NCBI RefSeq assembly: GCF_000217955.3 | Contig: NZ_AFOY02000010.1 | Span: 1-64,000 of the forward strand | Length of the DNA stretch: 64,000 nucleotides | Origin: Pseudomonas fluorescens HK44 | Lineage (GTDB): Bacteria > Pseudomonadota > Gammaproteobacteria > Pseudomonadales > Pseudomonadaceae | Direction: 5' to 3' | In this document: piece after piece, positions 1-8,299 of the stretch | Layout: every line of letters starts with the position of its first letter | How positions within the stretch are numbered: position 1 is the stretch's first letter | Notes under the pieces: model-generated | What the model was told of the DNA's origin: nothing | Seen by the model: the letters and a program-made list of their open reading frames with translations, nothing else | Database searches by the model: none | Made by a program: the position numbers and the translations under genes

Positions 1-215
1 AATTGCGAAAGCAGTTGGGGTTTTGTTTTGCCTGCGAGAAAGTGCTCATCGGCGGCACTAACGTCCGACCGTCGTTTTGGCCGTCAAGGACAACCACTTG
101 GGAAATTACCCCTAAAGTGGCCGCGCAGTTTTTGGTATGGTGCAGCTCGTTTTTTAATGGACTGATGTCACGCGCAGGGAATGGCGTTTAACCCGGTCAA
201 AGAGTTGCTGCAGAG
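1..215. other. Gene-free 5' flank of the PBP2 gene
   Basis: No convincing ORF or RNA. It should hold the mrdA promoter; no recognisable motif was found. Confidence 0.4.
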
Positions 216-2108
216 ATGCCCGAACCGATCCCGATCAAGGACCACGAAAAAGAAACGCGCCTGGTCAACAAACGGCTGTTGGCCTGCGCGCTGTTCGTGG
301 TTGCAATTACCTGCGCGCTGGTTGTGCGCATGTACGTCCTGCAAGTGGTCGAGTTTGACTATCACTCGACGATCTCTGAAAACAACCGGGTGCATGTCCT
401 GCCCATTACCCCGACTCGCGGTCTGATCTACGACCGCAACGGCGTGCTGCTGGCCGACAATCGGCCAAGCTACAACCTGATCATTACCCGCGAACGCGCA
501 ACCGATGTGAAAGGCGAGCTGGACTCGGTGGTCAGTCTGTTGCACTTGCCTGCTGAAGATCGCACGCTGTTTGACAAGGCGATGAAGCAGGCGCGCCATC
601 CCTTTGTTCCGGTCACCTTGTTTTACGAGCTGACCGAAGAGCAGATTGCGGTACTGGCGGTGAACGAGTTCCGCCTGCCGGGAGTCGACGTTGAGCCGCA
701 GTTCGTGCGCAACTACCCGCTGGGTGCGCATTTCGCCCACTCTATCGGTTATGTCGGGCGTATCAACGAGAAAGAATCCAAGGCACTGGATACCGTCGAG
801 TACCGCGGTACCCAGTCGATCGGTAAGACCGGCATCGAAAAATTCTACGAGTCCGAGTTGCATGGTCATGTCGGCTATGAAGAGGTCGAAACCAACGCCC
901 AGGGCCGGGTGCTGCGAGTGCTCAAGCACACTGATCCGATTCCCGGGAAAAACATCGTGCTCAGCCTCGATGTGAAGCTTCAGGAAGCGGCAGAAGAGGC
1001 ACTGGGTGACCGTCGCGGTTCAGTGGTTGCTCTCGATCCAGCAACCGGTGAAGTGCTGGCAATGGTCAGCAAACCGAGTTTTGACCCGAATCTGTTCGTC
1101 ACCGGCATCAGCTCCAAGGAATACGCGGCGCTGCATGACTCCATTGACCGCCCACTGTTCAACCGGGTCTTGCGCGGGTTGTATGCGCCAGGCTCGACGA
1201 TCAAGCCGGAAGTGGCGATTGCCGGGCTCGACACCGGCGTGGTGACAGCGTCTACCAGGGTCTTCGATCCGGGATACTACCAACTGCCGGACTTCGACCA
1301 TAAATACCGTAACTGGAATCACAGCGGCGACGGTTGGGTCGACATGGACGCAGCGATCATGCGCTCCAATGACACCTATTTTTACGACCTGGCGCACAAA
1401 CTCGGCATTGATCGCCTGCACGATTACATGACGATGTTCGGCCTTGGCGAAAAAGTCTCGCTGGACATGTTCGAAGAGTCCCCCGGGCTGATGCCGTCTC
1501 AAGCATGGAAGCGCGCTACTCGCCGTCAGCCGTGGTTCCCCGGTGAAACCGTGATCCTGGGGATTGGCCAGGGTTATATGCAAGTGACACCGCTACAACT
1601 GGCTCAGGCGACGGCACTGATCGCCAACAAAGGCGTGTGGAACCGTCCGCATCTGGCCAAGACGATCGATGGCGTGCCACCAGTGGATGAGCATCCGATG
1701 CCGAACATCCTGCTGAAGAATCCACACGACTGGGAGCAGGTCAACCACGGTATGCAGATGGTTATGCACGATCCGCGGGGTATCGCCCGTGCCGCGGCTG
1801 TGGGGGCGCAATACCGGATTGCAGGCAAGAGCGGCACCGCGCAAGTGGTGGCAATCAAACAGGGCGAGCGCTACGACCGTTTGAAGACCCGCGAGCGTAA
1901 CCGCGACAACGCGTTGTTCGTCGGTTTCGCCCCGGCCGAACATCCGCAGATCGTGATCTCGGTGATGATCGAGAACGGCGAGGCCGGCGGTCGCGTTGCC
2001 GGCCCTGTGGTGCGACAGATCATGGATGCGTGGCTGCTGGACAAGGACGGCCATCTGAAGCCGCAATACGCGAGCCCGAGTAAACCACCCAGCGATCCTC
2101 ACGTTTGA
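216..2108 (+). CDS. mrdA: Penicillin-binding protein 2 (peptidoglycan D,D-transpeptidase), probable second paralogue
   Basis: Inner-membrane class B PBP that cross-links peptidoglycan during side-wall elongation. The 630-residue protein has a cytoplasmic N-terminus, one membrane segment at about residues 25-47, a PBP dimerisation domain (TRGLIYDRNG near 67-76) and a transpeptidase domain with all three motifs: STIK (catalytic Ser near 327), SND (near 383) and KSGTAQ (near 540). Length is normal for PBP2. The ATG at 216 gives the family-typical start MPEPIPIKDHEKE. There is no rodA, rlpA, mltB or dacA neighbour, which normally surround the housekeeping mrdA of Pseudomonas, so I infer an additional stand-alone copy. 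The family call is firm; paralogue status is inference. Confidence 0.93.
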   Translation: MPEPIPIKDHEKETRLVNKRLLACALFVVAITCALVVRMYVLQVVEFDYHSTISENNRVHVLPITPTRGLIYDRNGVLLADNRPSYNLIITRERATDVKGELDSVVSLLHLPAEDRTLFDKAMKQARHPFVPVTLFYELTEEQIAVLAVNEFRLPGVDVEPQFVRNYPLGAHFAHSIGYVGRINEKESKALDTVEYRGTQSIGKTGIEKFYESELHGHVGYEEVETNAQGRVLRVLKHTDPIPGKNIVLSLDVKLQEAAEEALGDRRGSVVALDPATGEVLAMVSKPSFDPNLFVTGISSKEYAALHDSIDRPLFNRVLRGLYAPGSTIKPEVAIAGLDTGVVTASTRVFDPGYYQLPDFDHKYRNWNHSGDGWVDMDAAIMRSNDTYFYDLAHKLGIDRLHDYMTMFGLGEKVSLDMFEESPGLMPSQAWKRATRRQPWFPGETVILGIGQGYMQVTPLQLAQATALIANKGVWNRPHLAKTIDGVPPVDEHPMPNILLKNPHDWEQVNHGMQMVMHDPRGIARAAAVGAQYRIAGKSGTAQVVAIKQGERYDRLKTRERNRDNALFVGFAPAEHPQIVISVMIENGEAGGRVAGPVVRQIMDAWLLDKDGHLKPQYASPSKPPSDPHV

Positions 2109-2119
2109 CGCGCTGAAAA

Positions 2120-3076
2120 CTACAGCACCTGCTCATGCCTGCTGAGCAGGTGCTGGAAGCTTTCCAGGAACACTGTTTCGGCCTGAGTCATTTTTTGCTC
2201 ACGATTCCAGAGCAACCGAATATCCAGATCCACCACACCCTCCTCAGGCGGCAAACGCCACAGCAACCCCTGCTCGACATCTCGCCGCACCAGATGAACG
2301 GGTAAACAGCCGATCCCAAACCCTGCGCAGATCAACCGATGAATCTCTTCGAAACTGGTCGAAGATGCGACGATCTTGCCGGTAAAACCTTGCTGGTCGC
2401 GAAACAGCGTCAGCGGCGAAAGATTGCCACCCAACTGGTCGCTGGTGAAGCTGACGAAGTGCTCGGTGGCAAGTTGTTCCAGCCTCAGATTCGTCTGCCC
2501 GAACAGTCTGTGGCGTTGGCCGCAGAAATACCCATAACGTTCGCGAAACAGCACCCGTTGCTCCAGCCGCGGTTGCGGCAGTCGGGATAAGCCGACGCCG
2601 ACCGTCGCAGTCTTTTGCAGCAGGGCACTGATGATGTTCGAACTGCCCATCACCTCGACTTCCAGTTCGACATTCGGATGACTCTCATGAAAGTCCGCCA
2701 GGAACTTATCGTAGTGCGGGGACTGGATGCCGCTGATGGTCAGGATCCGCACCTTGCCCACCACGTCATCGTGAGGAGTCTCGATCACCGGTCCCAGGCG
2801 CGAAATATCACCATAGACATCGGCCGCGATCTGCAGCACTTCTTCGCCGGTTTCGGTAAGGTCGAAACGCCGGCCGCTGCGAACAATCAGCACGCAGTCG
2901 AGTTGCTCTTCCAGACGCTTGAGCGCCTGGCTCACCGCCGATTGCGTGATGTGCAGGCGCGCAGCAGCGCGGCTCATGCTGCCTTCCTGGGCGATCACCA
3001 GATAGGTGCGCAACAGGTTCCAGTCGAGCCGGTCATTGAGAAAGCGTCGGCTGGATTGGGTGGCGGGTGAGGGCAT
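2120..3076 (-). CDS. LysR-family transcriptional regulator
   Basis: DNA-binding regulator of 318 residues. The N-terminal winged helix-turn-helix covers about residues 18-77 (LDWNLLRTYLVIAQEGSMSR, then AAARLHITQSAVSQALKRLE), followed by a LysR substrate-binding domain. The start at 3076 (MPSPATQSS) is chosen because an AGGA ribosome site lies just upstream; a TTG at 3097 would add only seven residues. It is divergent from the class II aldolase gene at 3249, with a small inverted repeat between them, the usual layout for a LysR regulator and its target. The effector is unknown. Confidence 0.9.
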   Translation of the reverse strand: MPSPATQSSRRFLNDRLDWNLLRTYLVIAQEGSMSRAAARLHITQSAVSQALKRLEEQLDCVLIVRSGRRFDLTETGEEVLQIAADVYGDISRLGPVIETPHDDVVGKVRILTISGIQSPHYDKFLADFHESHPNVELEVEVMGSSNIISALLQKTATVGVGLSRLPQPRLEQRVLFRERYGYFCGQRHRLFGQTNLRLEQLATEHFVSFTSDQLGGNLSPLTLFRDQQGFTGKIVASSTSFEEIHRLICAGFGIGCLPVHLVRRDVEQGLLWRLPPEEGVVDLDIRLLWNREQKMTQAETVFLESFQHLLSRHEQVL

Positions 3077-3090
3077 AAAGAATCCTGCTA

Positions 3091-3103
3091 TTAGCAAAAC
3101 TAA
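3091..3103. promoter_or_regulatory. Candidate LysR operator (TTAG-N5-CTAA)
   Basis: An AT-rich inverted repeat, TTAGCAAAACTAA, lies in the divergent promoter region between the LysR gene and the aldolase gene, just outside the LysR start codon. It has the size and partial dyad symmetry of a LysR T-N11-A site. No footprint data; candidate only. Confidence 0.35.
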
Positions 3104-3248
3104 TAATTAGGTTAAGAATTCGAAAATTGACTAATCCTAGCCCTGCCGCGATAAAGCCCACAAGCACACCGTGCTGTTGATCCCCGGCGTCTGCGCGTTG
3201 CCCGTCCAAGGGCAGCCGGTCGCCATCACACACAAAAGAGGTGAGTTG

Positions 3249-4004
3249 GTGAATAAGCCTGAGCACATGAACACCATTGAATGGCAGGCCCGCTGCGAGT
3301 TGGCGGCCCTGTATCGGTTGGTCGCGCACTTTCGCATGACCGACCTGATCGACACCCACATCACATTACGGATTCCAGGACCGGAGCATCACTTCCTGAT
3401 CAATCGCTACGGGGTGATCTTTGATCACATGCGCGCCTCGGATCTGGTGCGCATCGACCAACAGGGCCGAATTTTCGATCCGGTGTACGCGGATCATCGG
3501 GTCAACACTGCGGGCTTCGTGATCCATTCTGCGATCCACATGGCACGCCCCGATCTGAACTGTGTGATCCACACCCACACGGCGGCGGGCATGGCGGTGG
3601 CTGCACAGAAGCGAGGCCTGCTACCGATCACTCAGCATGCGCTGAAGTTCTACGGCAAGCTGGCTTATCACACCTATGAAGGCATCGCTTTGTCGCCGGA
3701 CGAGCGCGAGCGGTTGATTGCCGACCTGGGACCGCACAAGGCGATGATCCTGCGCAATCACGGACTGTTGGTGGGCGGCGCCAGTGTGGCCCATGCGTTC
3801 CAGGAAATTTACTTCCTGGAGCGTGCCTGCCAGGCGCAGGTACAGGCGTTGGCGGGTGGGTGTGAGCTGAACTTCCCGTCGCCAGAGGTCTGTGTCCACA
3901 CGGCTGAACAGTTCGAGCAGGACGATGCCGAGAACATCATCGAACTGGCCTGGTCTGCGGCATTGACCCTGATCGAATCGCAACGCGAATCCTATTGCTC
4001 ATGA
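3249..4004 (+). CDS. Class II aldolase/adducin family protein
   Basis: Zinc-dependent aldolase-fold enzyme of 251 residues. Family hallmarks are the IDTHITLRIPG segment, the metal-site histidines in CVIHTHTAAGMAV, and a further histidine in ILRNHGLLVGG; the protein ends with the usual helical region. Substrate cannot be read from sequence; relatives act on sugar phosphates or as decarboxylases. The GTG at 3249 is preceded by AAGAGGTGAG at good spacing and gives VNKPEHMNTIEW; the ATG at 3267 is the alternative. It is transcribed away from the LysR gene and is probably its target. Confidence 0.85.
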   Translation: MNKPEHMNTIEWQARCELAALYRLVAHFRMTDLIDTHITLRIPGPEHHFLINRYGVIFDHMRASDLVRIDQQGRIFDPVYADHRVNTAGFVIHSAIHMARPDLNCVIHTHTAAGMAVAAQKRGLLPITQHALKFYGKLAYHTYEGIALSPDERERLIADLGPHKAMILRNHGLLVGGASVAHAFQEIYFLERACQAQVQALAGGCELNFPSPEVCVHTAEQFEQDDAENIIELAWSAALTLIESQRESYCS

Positions 4005-4228
4005 GCACTGAGTCAGGCGCTCTACGGCACTCTGAACCGGGAAGATATTTCCCCATGACGTGCGTGCTTCGTCGCATATCTGGAAGTGACCCGGCCAGAG
4101 ACTGGGCGGACGGATCCGGAGCGCTTGATGACTCTTGTAAAAACAATAACACCACAACTGCAACATGAAGCCCGGTTGTCCTGGGAGAAGCTTCACCTTG
4201 AAGGCAAAGTCCCGAACGGGGTTTGCGC

Positions 4229-4383
4229 GCTGAAATCGACGCCGCGATGCCGGCCATCGATTACCTGGCCGGGACCTTCAACGACGTGGCGATCTTTGAT
4301 GCCGACAACCTGAAACAGATCGGCAGCATCAAAATGCCGGGCGGCGACATGGCGATCACCACGGCGCAGGTGTTTGTCCGCTA
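4229..4383 (+). pseudogene. C-terminal remnant resembling quinohemoprotein amine dehydrogenase beta subunit
   Basis: An open segment ending at 4383 encodes AGTFNDVAIFDADNLKQIGS and then IKMPGGDMAITTAQVFVR. This matches, from memory, the last beta-propeller blade and C-terminus of the QHNDH beta subunit, which ends close to PGGDM-x-TTPQVFIR. Only about 50 residues remain of a protein of roughly 340-380. The same frame is closed by stops just upstream (around 4166-4168 and 4199-4201), and no other qhp gene is nearby. I read it as the leftover 3' end of a deleted operon. A similarity search would decide it. Confidence 0.5.
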
Positions 4384-4423
4384 AAGCTCCTACGGGGGCT
4401 GGTGTTGACTGCGATTTTTTCGT

Positions 4424-4819
4424 TCAAGGAACCGGGCAACTCAGGTCGCCTTCCTGGCACTCGAGGTAGGTCTTGAACGCCTCGACACGTTTTAGCGTCA
4501 GCCCGGCCATGCAATTGCCGTAGATCATCGGGTAAGCGCTGCCGCCAGCCACCCCGAACGCCGAGAACTCGCACTCGGCATCGCGGAACGCCACCCAGGC
4601 GCGCTGAGCACCGACCAGAAGCTTTCTGCTATCGGCGTTGTCCCTCAAGCGTTCATTGATCTGCTTGTAGAGGGCGTTGAGCTGGGTATCGGCCTTCTTG
4701 TAATCCTTGGCGGCACACTCGTTCATCGTGCGTTGGTCGGCGGCATTCGCGCAGTCGTCGGCATGGGCGAAGGGCGCCAGCAGCAGCGGCGCAAGTGTCA
4801 GTAAAAAGCGTGGAAGCAT
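4424..4819 (-). CDS. DUF1311/LprI-type secreted protein
   Basis: 131-residue exported protein. A signal peptide (LPRFLLTLAPLLLAPFAHA) is followed by a small Cys-containing domain typical of the lysozyme inhibitor LprI N-terminal/DUF1311 family: DDCANAADQRTMNECAAKDY, an amphipathic helix LNALYKQINERL, and LLVGAQRAWVAFRDAECEF. Four or more cysteines suggest disulphides in the periplasm. LprI-like proteins can inhibit lysozyme, but that activity is not established for this branch. It stands alone, convergent with the remnant upstream. Confidence 0.82.
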   Translation of the reverse strand: MLPRFLLTLAPLLLAPFAHADDCANAADQRTMNECAAKDYKKADTQLNALYKQINERLRDNADSRKLLVGAQRAWVAFRDAECEFSAFGVAGGSAYPMIYGNCMAGLTLKRVEAFKTYLECQEGDLSCPVP

Positions 4820-4900
4820 GGAACGCTCGCGTGGGTCTTCGATGAGTTGAATAGGCTGATTGAAGTGCAGTCGCCACGCTTGTGCAACCCGTAGCGGTGG

Positions 4901-5290
4901 TTACTCGGCAGACTCGGCAATGCCTTCATAAGCCAGCCATGGCACATCGTGAGATGTCCAGATGTGTGCCTGCGGCGTCATTTGCGGATCATTATCGAGC
5001 GTCGCCACCCGCACAATCACATGTGGCTGAGCCAAACGCTCGGCCACCAGGTGCGAGCCGCACTGCGAGCAGAAGTGCCGCAGCTTGCCAGGCGAGGACT
5101 CGAAGGATGACAACTTGTCCAAACCTTTGATCCAGCGAAAATGCTCACGCATGACCCCAGCTGTCGAAGCAAACGCCGCCGCATGTGCTTTGCGACAGGT
5201 GTGGCAATGACAGTGGCTGATCGGCATGTCGAGGCTGTCGAGTTCATAGGCGATGGCCTTGCACAGGCAACTGCCGTGGAGAGTGGGCAT
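4901..5290 (-). CDS. GFA family (CENP-V/GFA zinc-binding domain) protein
   Basis: 129-residue protein of the glutathione-dependent formaldehyde-activating enzyme fold. The zinc-binding cysteines are visible: GSCLCKAIAYE (residues 7-17), CHCHTCRKAHAA (27-38) and FCSQCGSHL. The full domain is present and of normal length. Most members have no proven substrate, and true formaldehyde activation is known for few. It lies just downstream of, and in the same orientation as, the ADP-ribosylglycohydrolase gene (24-bp gap) and may share its transcript. Confidence 0.85.
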   Translation of the reverse strand: MPTLHGSCLCKAIAYELDSLDMPISHCHCHTCRKAHAAAFASTAGVMREHFRWIKGLDKLSSFESSPGKLRHFCSQCGSHLVAERLAQPHVIVRVATLDNDPQMTPQAHIWTSHDVPWLAYEGIAESAE

Positions 5291-5314
5291 GAGGTACTCC
5301 TTGTGTCCGTGTGT

Positions 5315-6235
5315 TCAGTCATTAAGTCGGGTGAGTGATGCTTGCAGTAATGCGTCAGCTATCGCCCTGATTTCATCGCACATATGCAGCTTCGCAAGCC
5401 AGTTCCTGGGGATTGCTTGAACACCGTAAAAAGCTCCGGCCAACTGCCCGACAATAGCGGCGGTAGTGTCAGCATCATCACCCAGGTTGGCTGCCTGCAG
5501 AATGGCGTCTTCAAAGCTGTCGGTGTGATGGAAGCACCACAGCGCCGCCTCTAACGAGGCAACGCAGTAACCTGTACCCACGATCTCGGATTTTGGTATG
5601 GCGAGATAGTTGCCACCGGCAATCGCGGCGACTTTTGGTTCTGAAAAGTGAGTGTGGCCCAGGTGTCGCAAGTCCGATTTCGACGCGCCCTGCAATGCTC
5701 TGCAAATCAATTCGGCGAACAACTGACAGCATTCGATGGCTTCTGGGGCCGCGTGAGTGGTTCTGGAGCTACTGCTGGAAAACACGTTGATCTGATCGAT
5801 GTCAGGGAAATAGAAAAGCACCACTGGCGCCAATCGCATCAGCGAACCGTTACCTGCGGTGAACGGATCAGTCGATCCGGCGAATGGATTGCCGGTTTCC
5901 TGATAATGAGTCAGGGCTTCGCGCACGGTCATGCCGATATCAAAGCAATCTCCAGTCGAACTCAGGTAACCCCATTGCCACCAATTGAGATAACGCCCCA
6001 TCTGGTCGGTGGCATCAAAACCGTTTTTTGTGAGCAGGCTTTCGGCCAGGCACAGAGCCATCGATGTGTCATCGGTCCACTGGCCCGGTTTCAGATTGAA
6101 CGGGCCACCACCCACCATATCGGTGAGCGCCGGGAACGACCCGCGCGGTTTGAACTCTACGCTTGTACCGACGGCGTCGCCGCAAGCCAGCCCCAGCAGG
6201 CTGCCGCAATAACGCTCCGAAAGGGTAGGCAACAT
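5315..6235 (-). CDS. ADP-ribosylglycohydrolase family protein
   Basis: 306-residue all-helical hydrolase of the DraG/ARH family, which removes ADP-ribose from proteins or small molecules. The metal-binding motifs are present: GLACGDAVGTSVEF near residues 14-27, GQWTDDTSMALCLAESL near 51-67 (the T-D-D-T/S signature) and the C-terminal GDDADTTAAIVGQLAGA pair of aspartates. Length and motif order match active enzymes. No partner ADP-ribosyltransferase is encoded in the window. ATG at 6235. Confidence 0.88.
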   Translation of the reverse strand: MLPTLSERYCGSLLGLACGDAVGTSVEFKPRGSFPALTDMVGGGPFNLKPGQWTDDTSMALCLAESLLTKNGFDATDQMGRYLNWWQWGYLSSTGDCFDIGMTVREALTHYQETGNPFAGSTDPFTAGNGSLMRLAPVVLFYFPDIDQINVFSSSSSRTTHAAPEAIECCQLFAELICRALQGASKSDLRHLGHTHFSEPKVAAIAGGNYLAIPKSEIVGTGYCVASLEAALWCFHHTDSFEDAILQAANLGDDADTTAAIVGQLAGAFYGVQAIPRNWLAKLHMCDEIRAIADALLQASLTRLND

Positions 6236-6384
6236 GAAGCATCCTTGTTTTGGGCCAGTTCACTGGCGACGTTAGCATTTCCAGACGTCATGACAAAAAG
6301 GTAAAGCCTGTCCGAATGCTTTATGCAACCAAAAAGTTGCGCGTTCAGCCATCCGGGCCTAGTGTTCATCAAAGGAGGTGACCT

Positions 6385-6843
6385 ATGCACTCATCAGATC
6401 GCATCGAAAGAAAGATCCTGCTCAAGGCTCCACGCTCCACCGTCTGGCGCGCCTTGGCCAATGCCGAGTCCTTCGGCAAGTGGTTTGGTGTCGCGCTCGA
6501 GGGCAAACGTTTTGTCGCCGGTGAGCGAACCCGGGGGCAAATCACTTATCCGGGCTATGAACATCTGGTCTGGGACGTACAGGTGGTGCGGGTCGAGCCC
6601 GAGCGGGTGTTTGCGTTCCGTTGGCATCCGTATCCGGTGGACCCGACCGTGGACTATGCGTCGGAGCCCACCACCCTGGTGCTGTTCGAGCTCGAGGACA
6701 TGGAGGGCGGCACGTTGCTGAAGGTTGTCGAGTCCGGTTTCGATAACATTCCGGCAGAACGCCGTCTGAAAGCTTTCCGCATGAACAGTCGCGGCTGGGA
6801 TGATCAAATGACCAACATCGAGACGTACCTTGCCACCCCCTGA
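6385..6843 (+). CDS. SRPBCC (AHSA1-like) domain protein
   Basis: 152-residue START/Bet v1-like protein (RIERKILLKAPRSTVWRALA, WDDQMTNIETYLA) with the hydrophobic-cavity fold of AHSA1/CalC relatives. A strong ribosome site AAAGGAGGTGACC precedes the ATG. Its last 14 bases overlap the ArsR gene downstream, so the two are translationally coupled. ArsR/SRPBCC pairs are common and usually form a self-regulating unit; the ligand is unknown. Confidence 0.85.
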   Translation: MHSSDRIERKILLKAPRSTVWRALANAESFGKWFGVALEGKRFVAGERTRGQITYPGYEHLVWDVQVVRVEPERVFAFRWHPYPVDPTVDYASEPTTLVLFELEDMEGGTLLKVVESGFDNIPAERRLKAFRMNSRGWDDQMTNIETYLATP

Positions 6844-7192
6844 CGCCTTAACGCTGGATACACCGTCGACCGCCACTGCGCTGGGCCGCTCGGCGCTGAC
6901 CTTCGCCGCACTCGGCGACGAAACCCGGCTGCGGCTGATCGATGTGTTGTGCGGCGGCGGGGCGATGTCGATCGCACAACTGACTGTCGGCACTGACATA
7001 AGCCGTCAGGCCGTGACCAAACACCTGCGGGTGCTGGCTGATGCGGGTCTGGTGCGTGACACCAAGCGGGGGCGTGAACGCCGATGGGTCTTTGAGCCGA
7101 CGCAACTGGACGAGGCCCGCCGCTCGCTGGAAGTGATCAGCCAGCAATGGGACCACGCGTTGGTGAATCTGAAATCCTTTGTCGAACAATGA
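6830..7192 (+). CDS. ArsR-family winged-helix regulator
   Basis: 120-residue repressor with the ArsR winged HTH: FAALGDETRLRLIDVL near residues 26-41, recognition region TDISRQAVTKHLRVLADAGL, then a beta wing RDTKRGRERRWVF. There is no cysteine metal cluster, so it belongs to the SdpR-like, non-metal group. The likely start is TTG 6830, inside the end of the SRPBCC gene. It probably represses its own two-gene operon. Confidence 0.86.
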   Translation: MPPPDALTLDTPSTATALGRSALTFAALGDETRLRLIDVLCGGGAMSIAQLTVGTDISRQAVTKHLRVLADAGLVRDTKRGRERRWVFEPTQLDEARRSLEVISQQWDHALVNLKSFVEQ

Positions 7193-7349
7193 ATTGCCCC
7201 ATCCCGTTTGAGCCGTATCCGACGCACTACTCGCCGCTCGGATGCTTGAGACCTGAGGTGTCTAAGGGTTTTCGGAAGTGCTGCAATGGCGAATGTCTTA
7301 CGCGAAGTAGTAGCTATGTCTCCTGTTTAAGATTGGATCCGAAGCGTAA

Positions 7350-7470
7350 TCTGCACCCATCAACTGAAGCGCAGGACGCGCTCAGGGTCATGGATGATCG
7401 ACCATTTGCAAGGATCGCAACGACAGGATGTCGTCATGGTCTTGAAAACCCGCTTCGGCGGGTTTTTTTA
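7350..7470 (+). ncRNA. rsmX: RsmX-type CsrA/RsmA-sequestering small RNA
   Basis: Four consecutive short hairpins each expose a GGA in the loop: AGCGC-AGGAC-GCGCT (7368-7382), GGTCA..TGGA..GACC (7386-7403), TTGC-AAGGATC-GCAA (7406-7420) and CGAC-AGGAT-GTCG (7421-7433). A perfect Rho-independent terminator follows (7447-7469). This is the architecture of the Gac-controlled RsmX/Y/Z RNAs, which titrate the translational repressors RsmA/RsmE. About 120 nt from the terminator gives a 5' end near 7350, the usual RsmX size. No coding frame is plausible here. An imperfect GacA-like box may lie near 7294-7313. The exact 5' end is inferred. Confidence 0.82.
7447..7469 (+). terminator. Rho-independent terminator of the RsmX-like RNA
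   Basis: AACCCGC-TTCG-GCGGGTT followed by a run of T residues, a textbook tetraloop terminator closing the sRNA. Confidence 0.93.
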
Positions 7471-7491
7471 TGCGCGCTGTAAAAGTCTGTT

Positions 7492-8190
7492 TCAGGCCTG
7501 GTTGAATGCTTTGTCGAGCCGTGCGGCTACGCGCTCGGTGATCAGCGTGCGCTGATTGAGCGAGGCGGCTGCACGCTGATGGGCTTGCTCCAGCACGGCT
7601 TTCGGCGCGGTTTGCGGGTCGCCGGAATTGAATGGTGGTGCGGGCGCGTATTCGAGTTGCAACTGCACCAGTTGAGCAGTGTCTGCGTCGAACAACTCAG
7701 CGGCCAGGGTCAGGGCAAAATCGATCCCCGCCGTAATTCCGCCACCGGTCAGCAGATTGCCGTCGCGTACCACCCGGTCCCGAACCGGAATGGCGCCCAA
7801 TAGACTCAGCAATTCATGATAGGCCCAATGGGTCGTCGCACGTTTTCCCTTGAGCAATCCCGCCGCGCCGAGCACCAATGCGCCGGTGCATACCGAGGTC
7901 ACGTAGCGTGCCTGGGCGGCGTGTTTGCGAATGAACGCCAGGGTCTGTGGATCTTCCATCAACGGCCCGACACCGCTGCCTCCGGGGATGCAAATCACAT
8001 CCAGGTCGGGGCAGTCATCGAATGTGGTGGTCGGTTTCAGGACCAGACCGGTGCTTGCCGTCACGGGGATCAGGTCCTTCCAGATCAAATGCACCTTTAC
8101 GTCCGGCAACGAGGCCAACACATCGTAAGGTCCGGTCAGGTCCAGTTGCTGCACCTGTGGAAACAACAGAAAACCGATCTGCAACGTCAT
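7492..8190 (-). CDS. inhA: Isonitrile hydratase, DJ-1/PfpI superfamily
   Basis: 232-residue cytoplasmic enzyme closely matching, from memory, Pseudomonas putida N19-2 InhA (228 residues), which hydrates isonitriles to N-substituted formamides. Visible: IGFLLFPQVQQLDLTGPYDV at the N-terminus, the nucleophile-elbow cysteine in TSVCTGALVLG (about residue 100), THWAYH and GGGITAGIDFAL. The start at 8190 is set by AAGGAGATAGC just upstream rather than the ORF's extreme 5' end. Divergent from the GlxA-type regulator at 8300, its probable controller. Confidence 0.85.
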   Translation of the reverse strand: MTLQIGFLLFPQVQQLDLTGPYDVLASLPDVKVHLIWKDLIPVTASTGLVLKPTTTFDDCPDLDVICIPGGSGVGPLMEDPQTLAFIRKHAAQARYVTSVCTGALVLGAAGLLKGKRATTHWAYHELLSLLGAIPVRDRVVRDGNLLTGGGITAGIDFALTLAAELFDADTAQLVQLQLEYAPAPPFNSGDPQTAPKAVLEQAHQRAAASLNQRTLITERVAARLDKAFNQA

Positions 8191-8299
8191 GACGCTATCT
8201 CCTTGGTCTGCGTGTTCGCACCCGTTTTGGGTGGACGGTTTGACTGTAGGCTCGTAGGATTTGGCGCATACGCCAATCAGCCCTCGAATTACGCCAATC

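Noticed and set aside
168..929. 253-codon minus-strand ORF
   Set aside because: Complementary shadow of the PBP2 gene; no ribosome site or family features.
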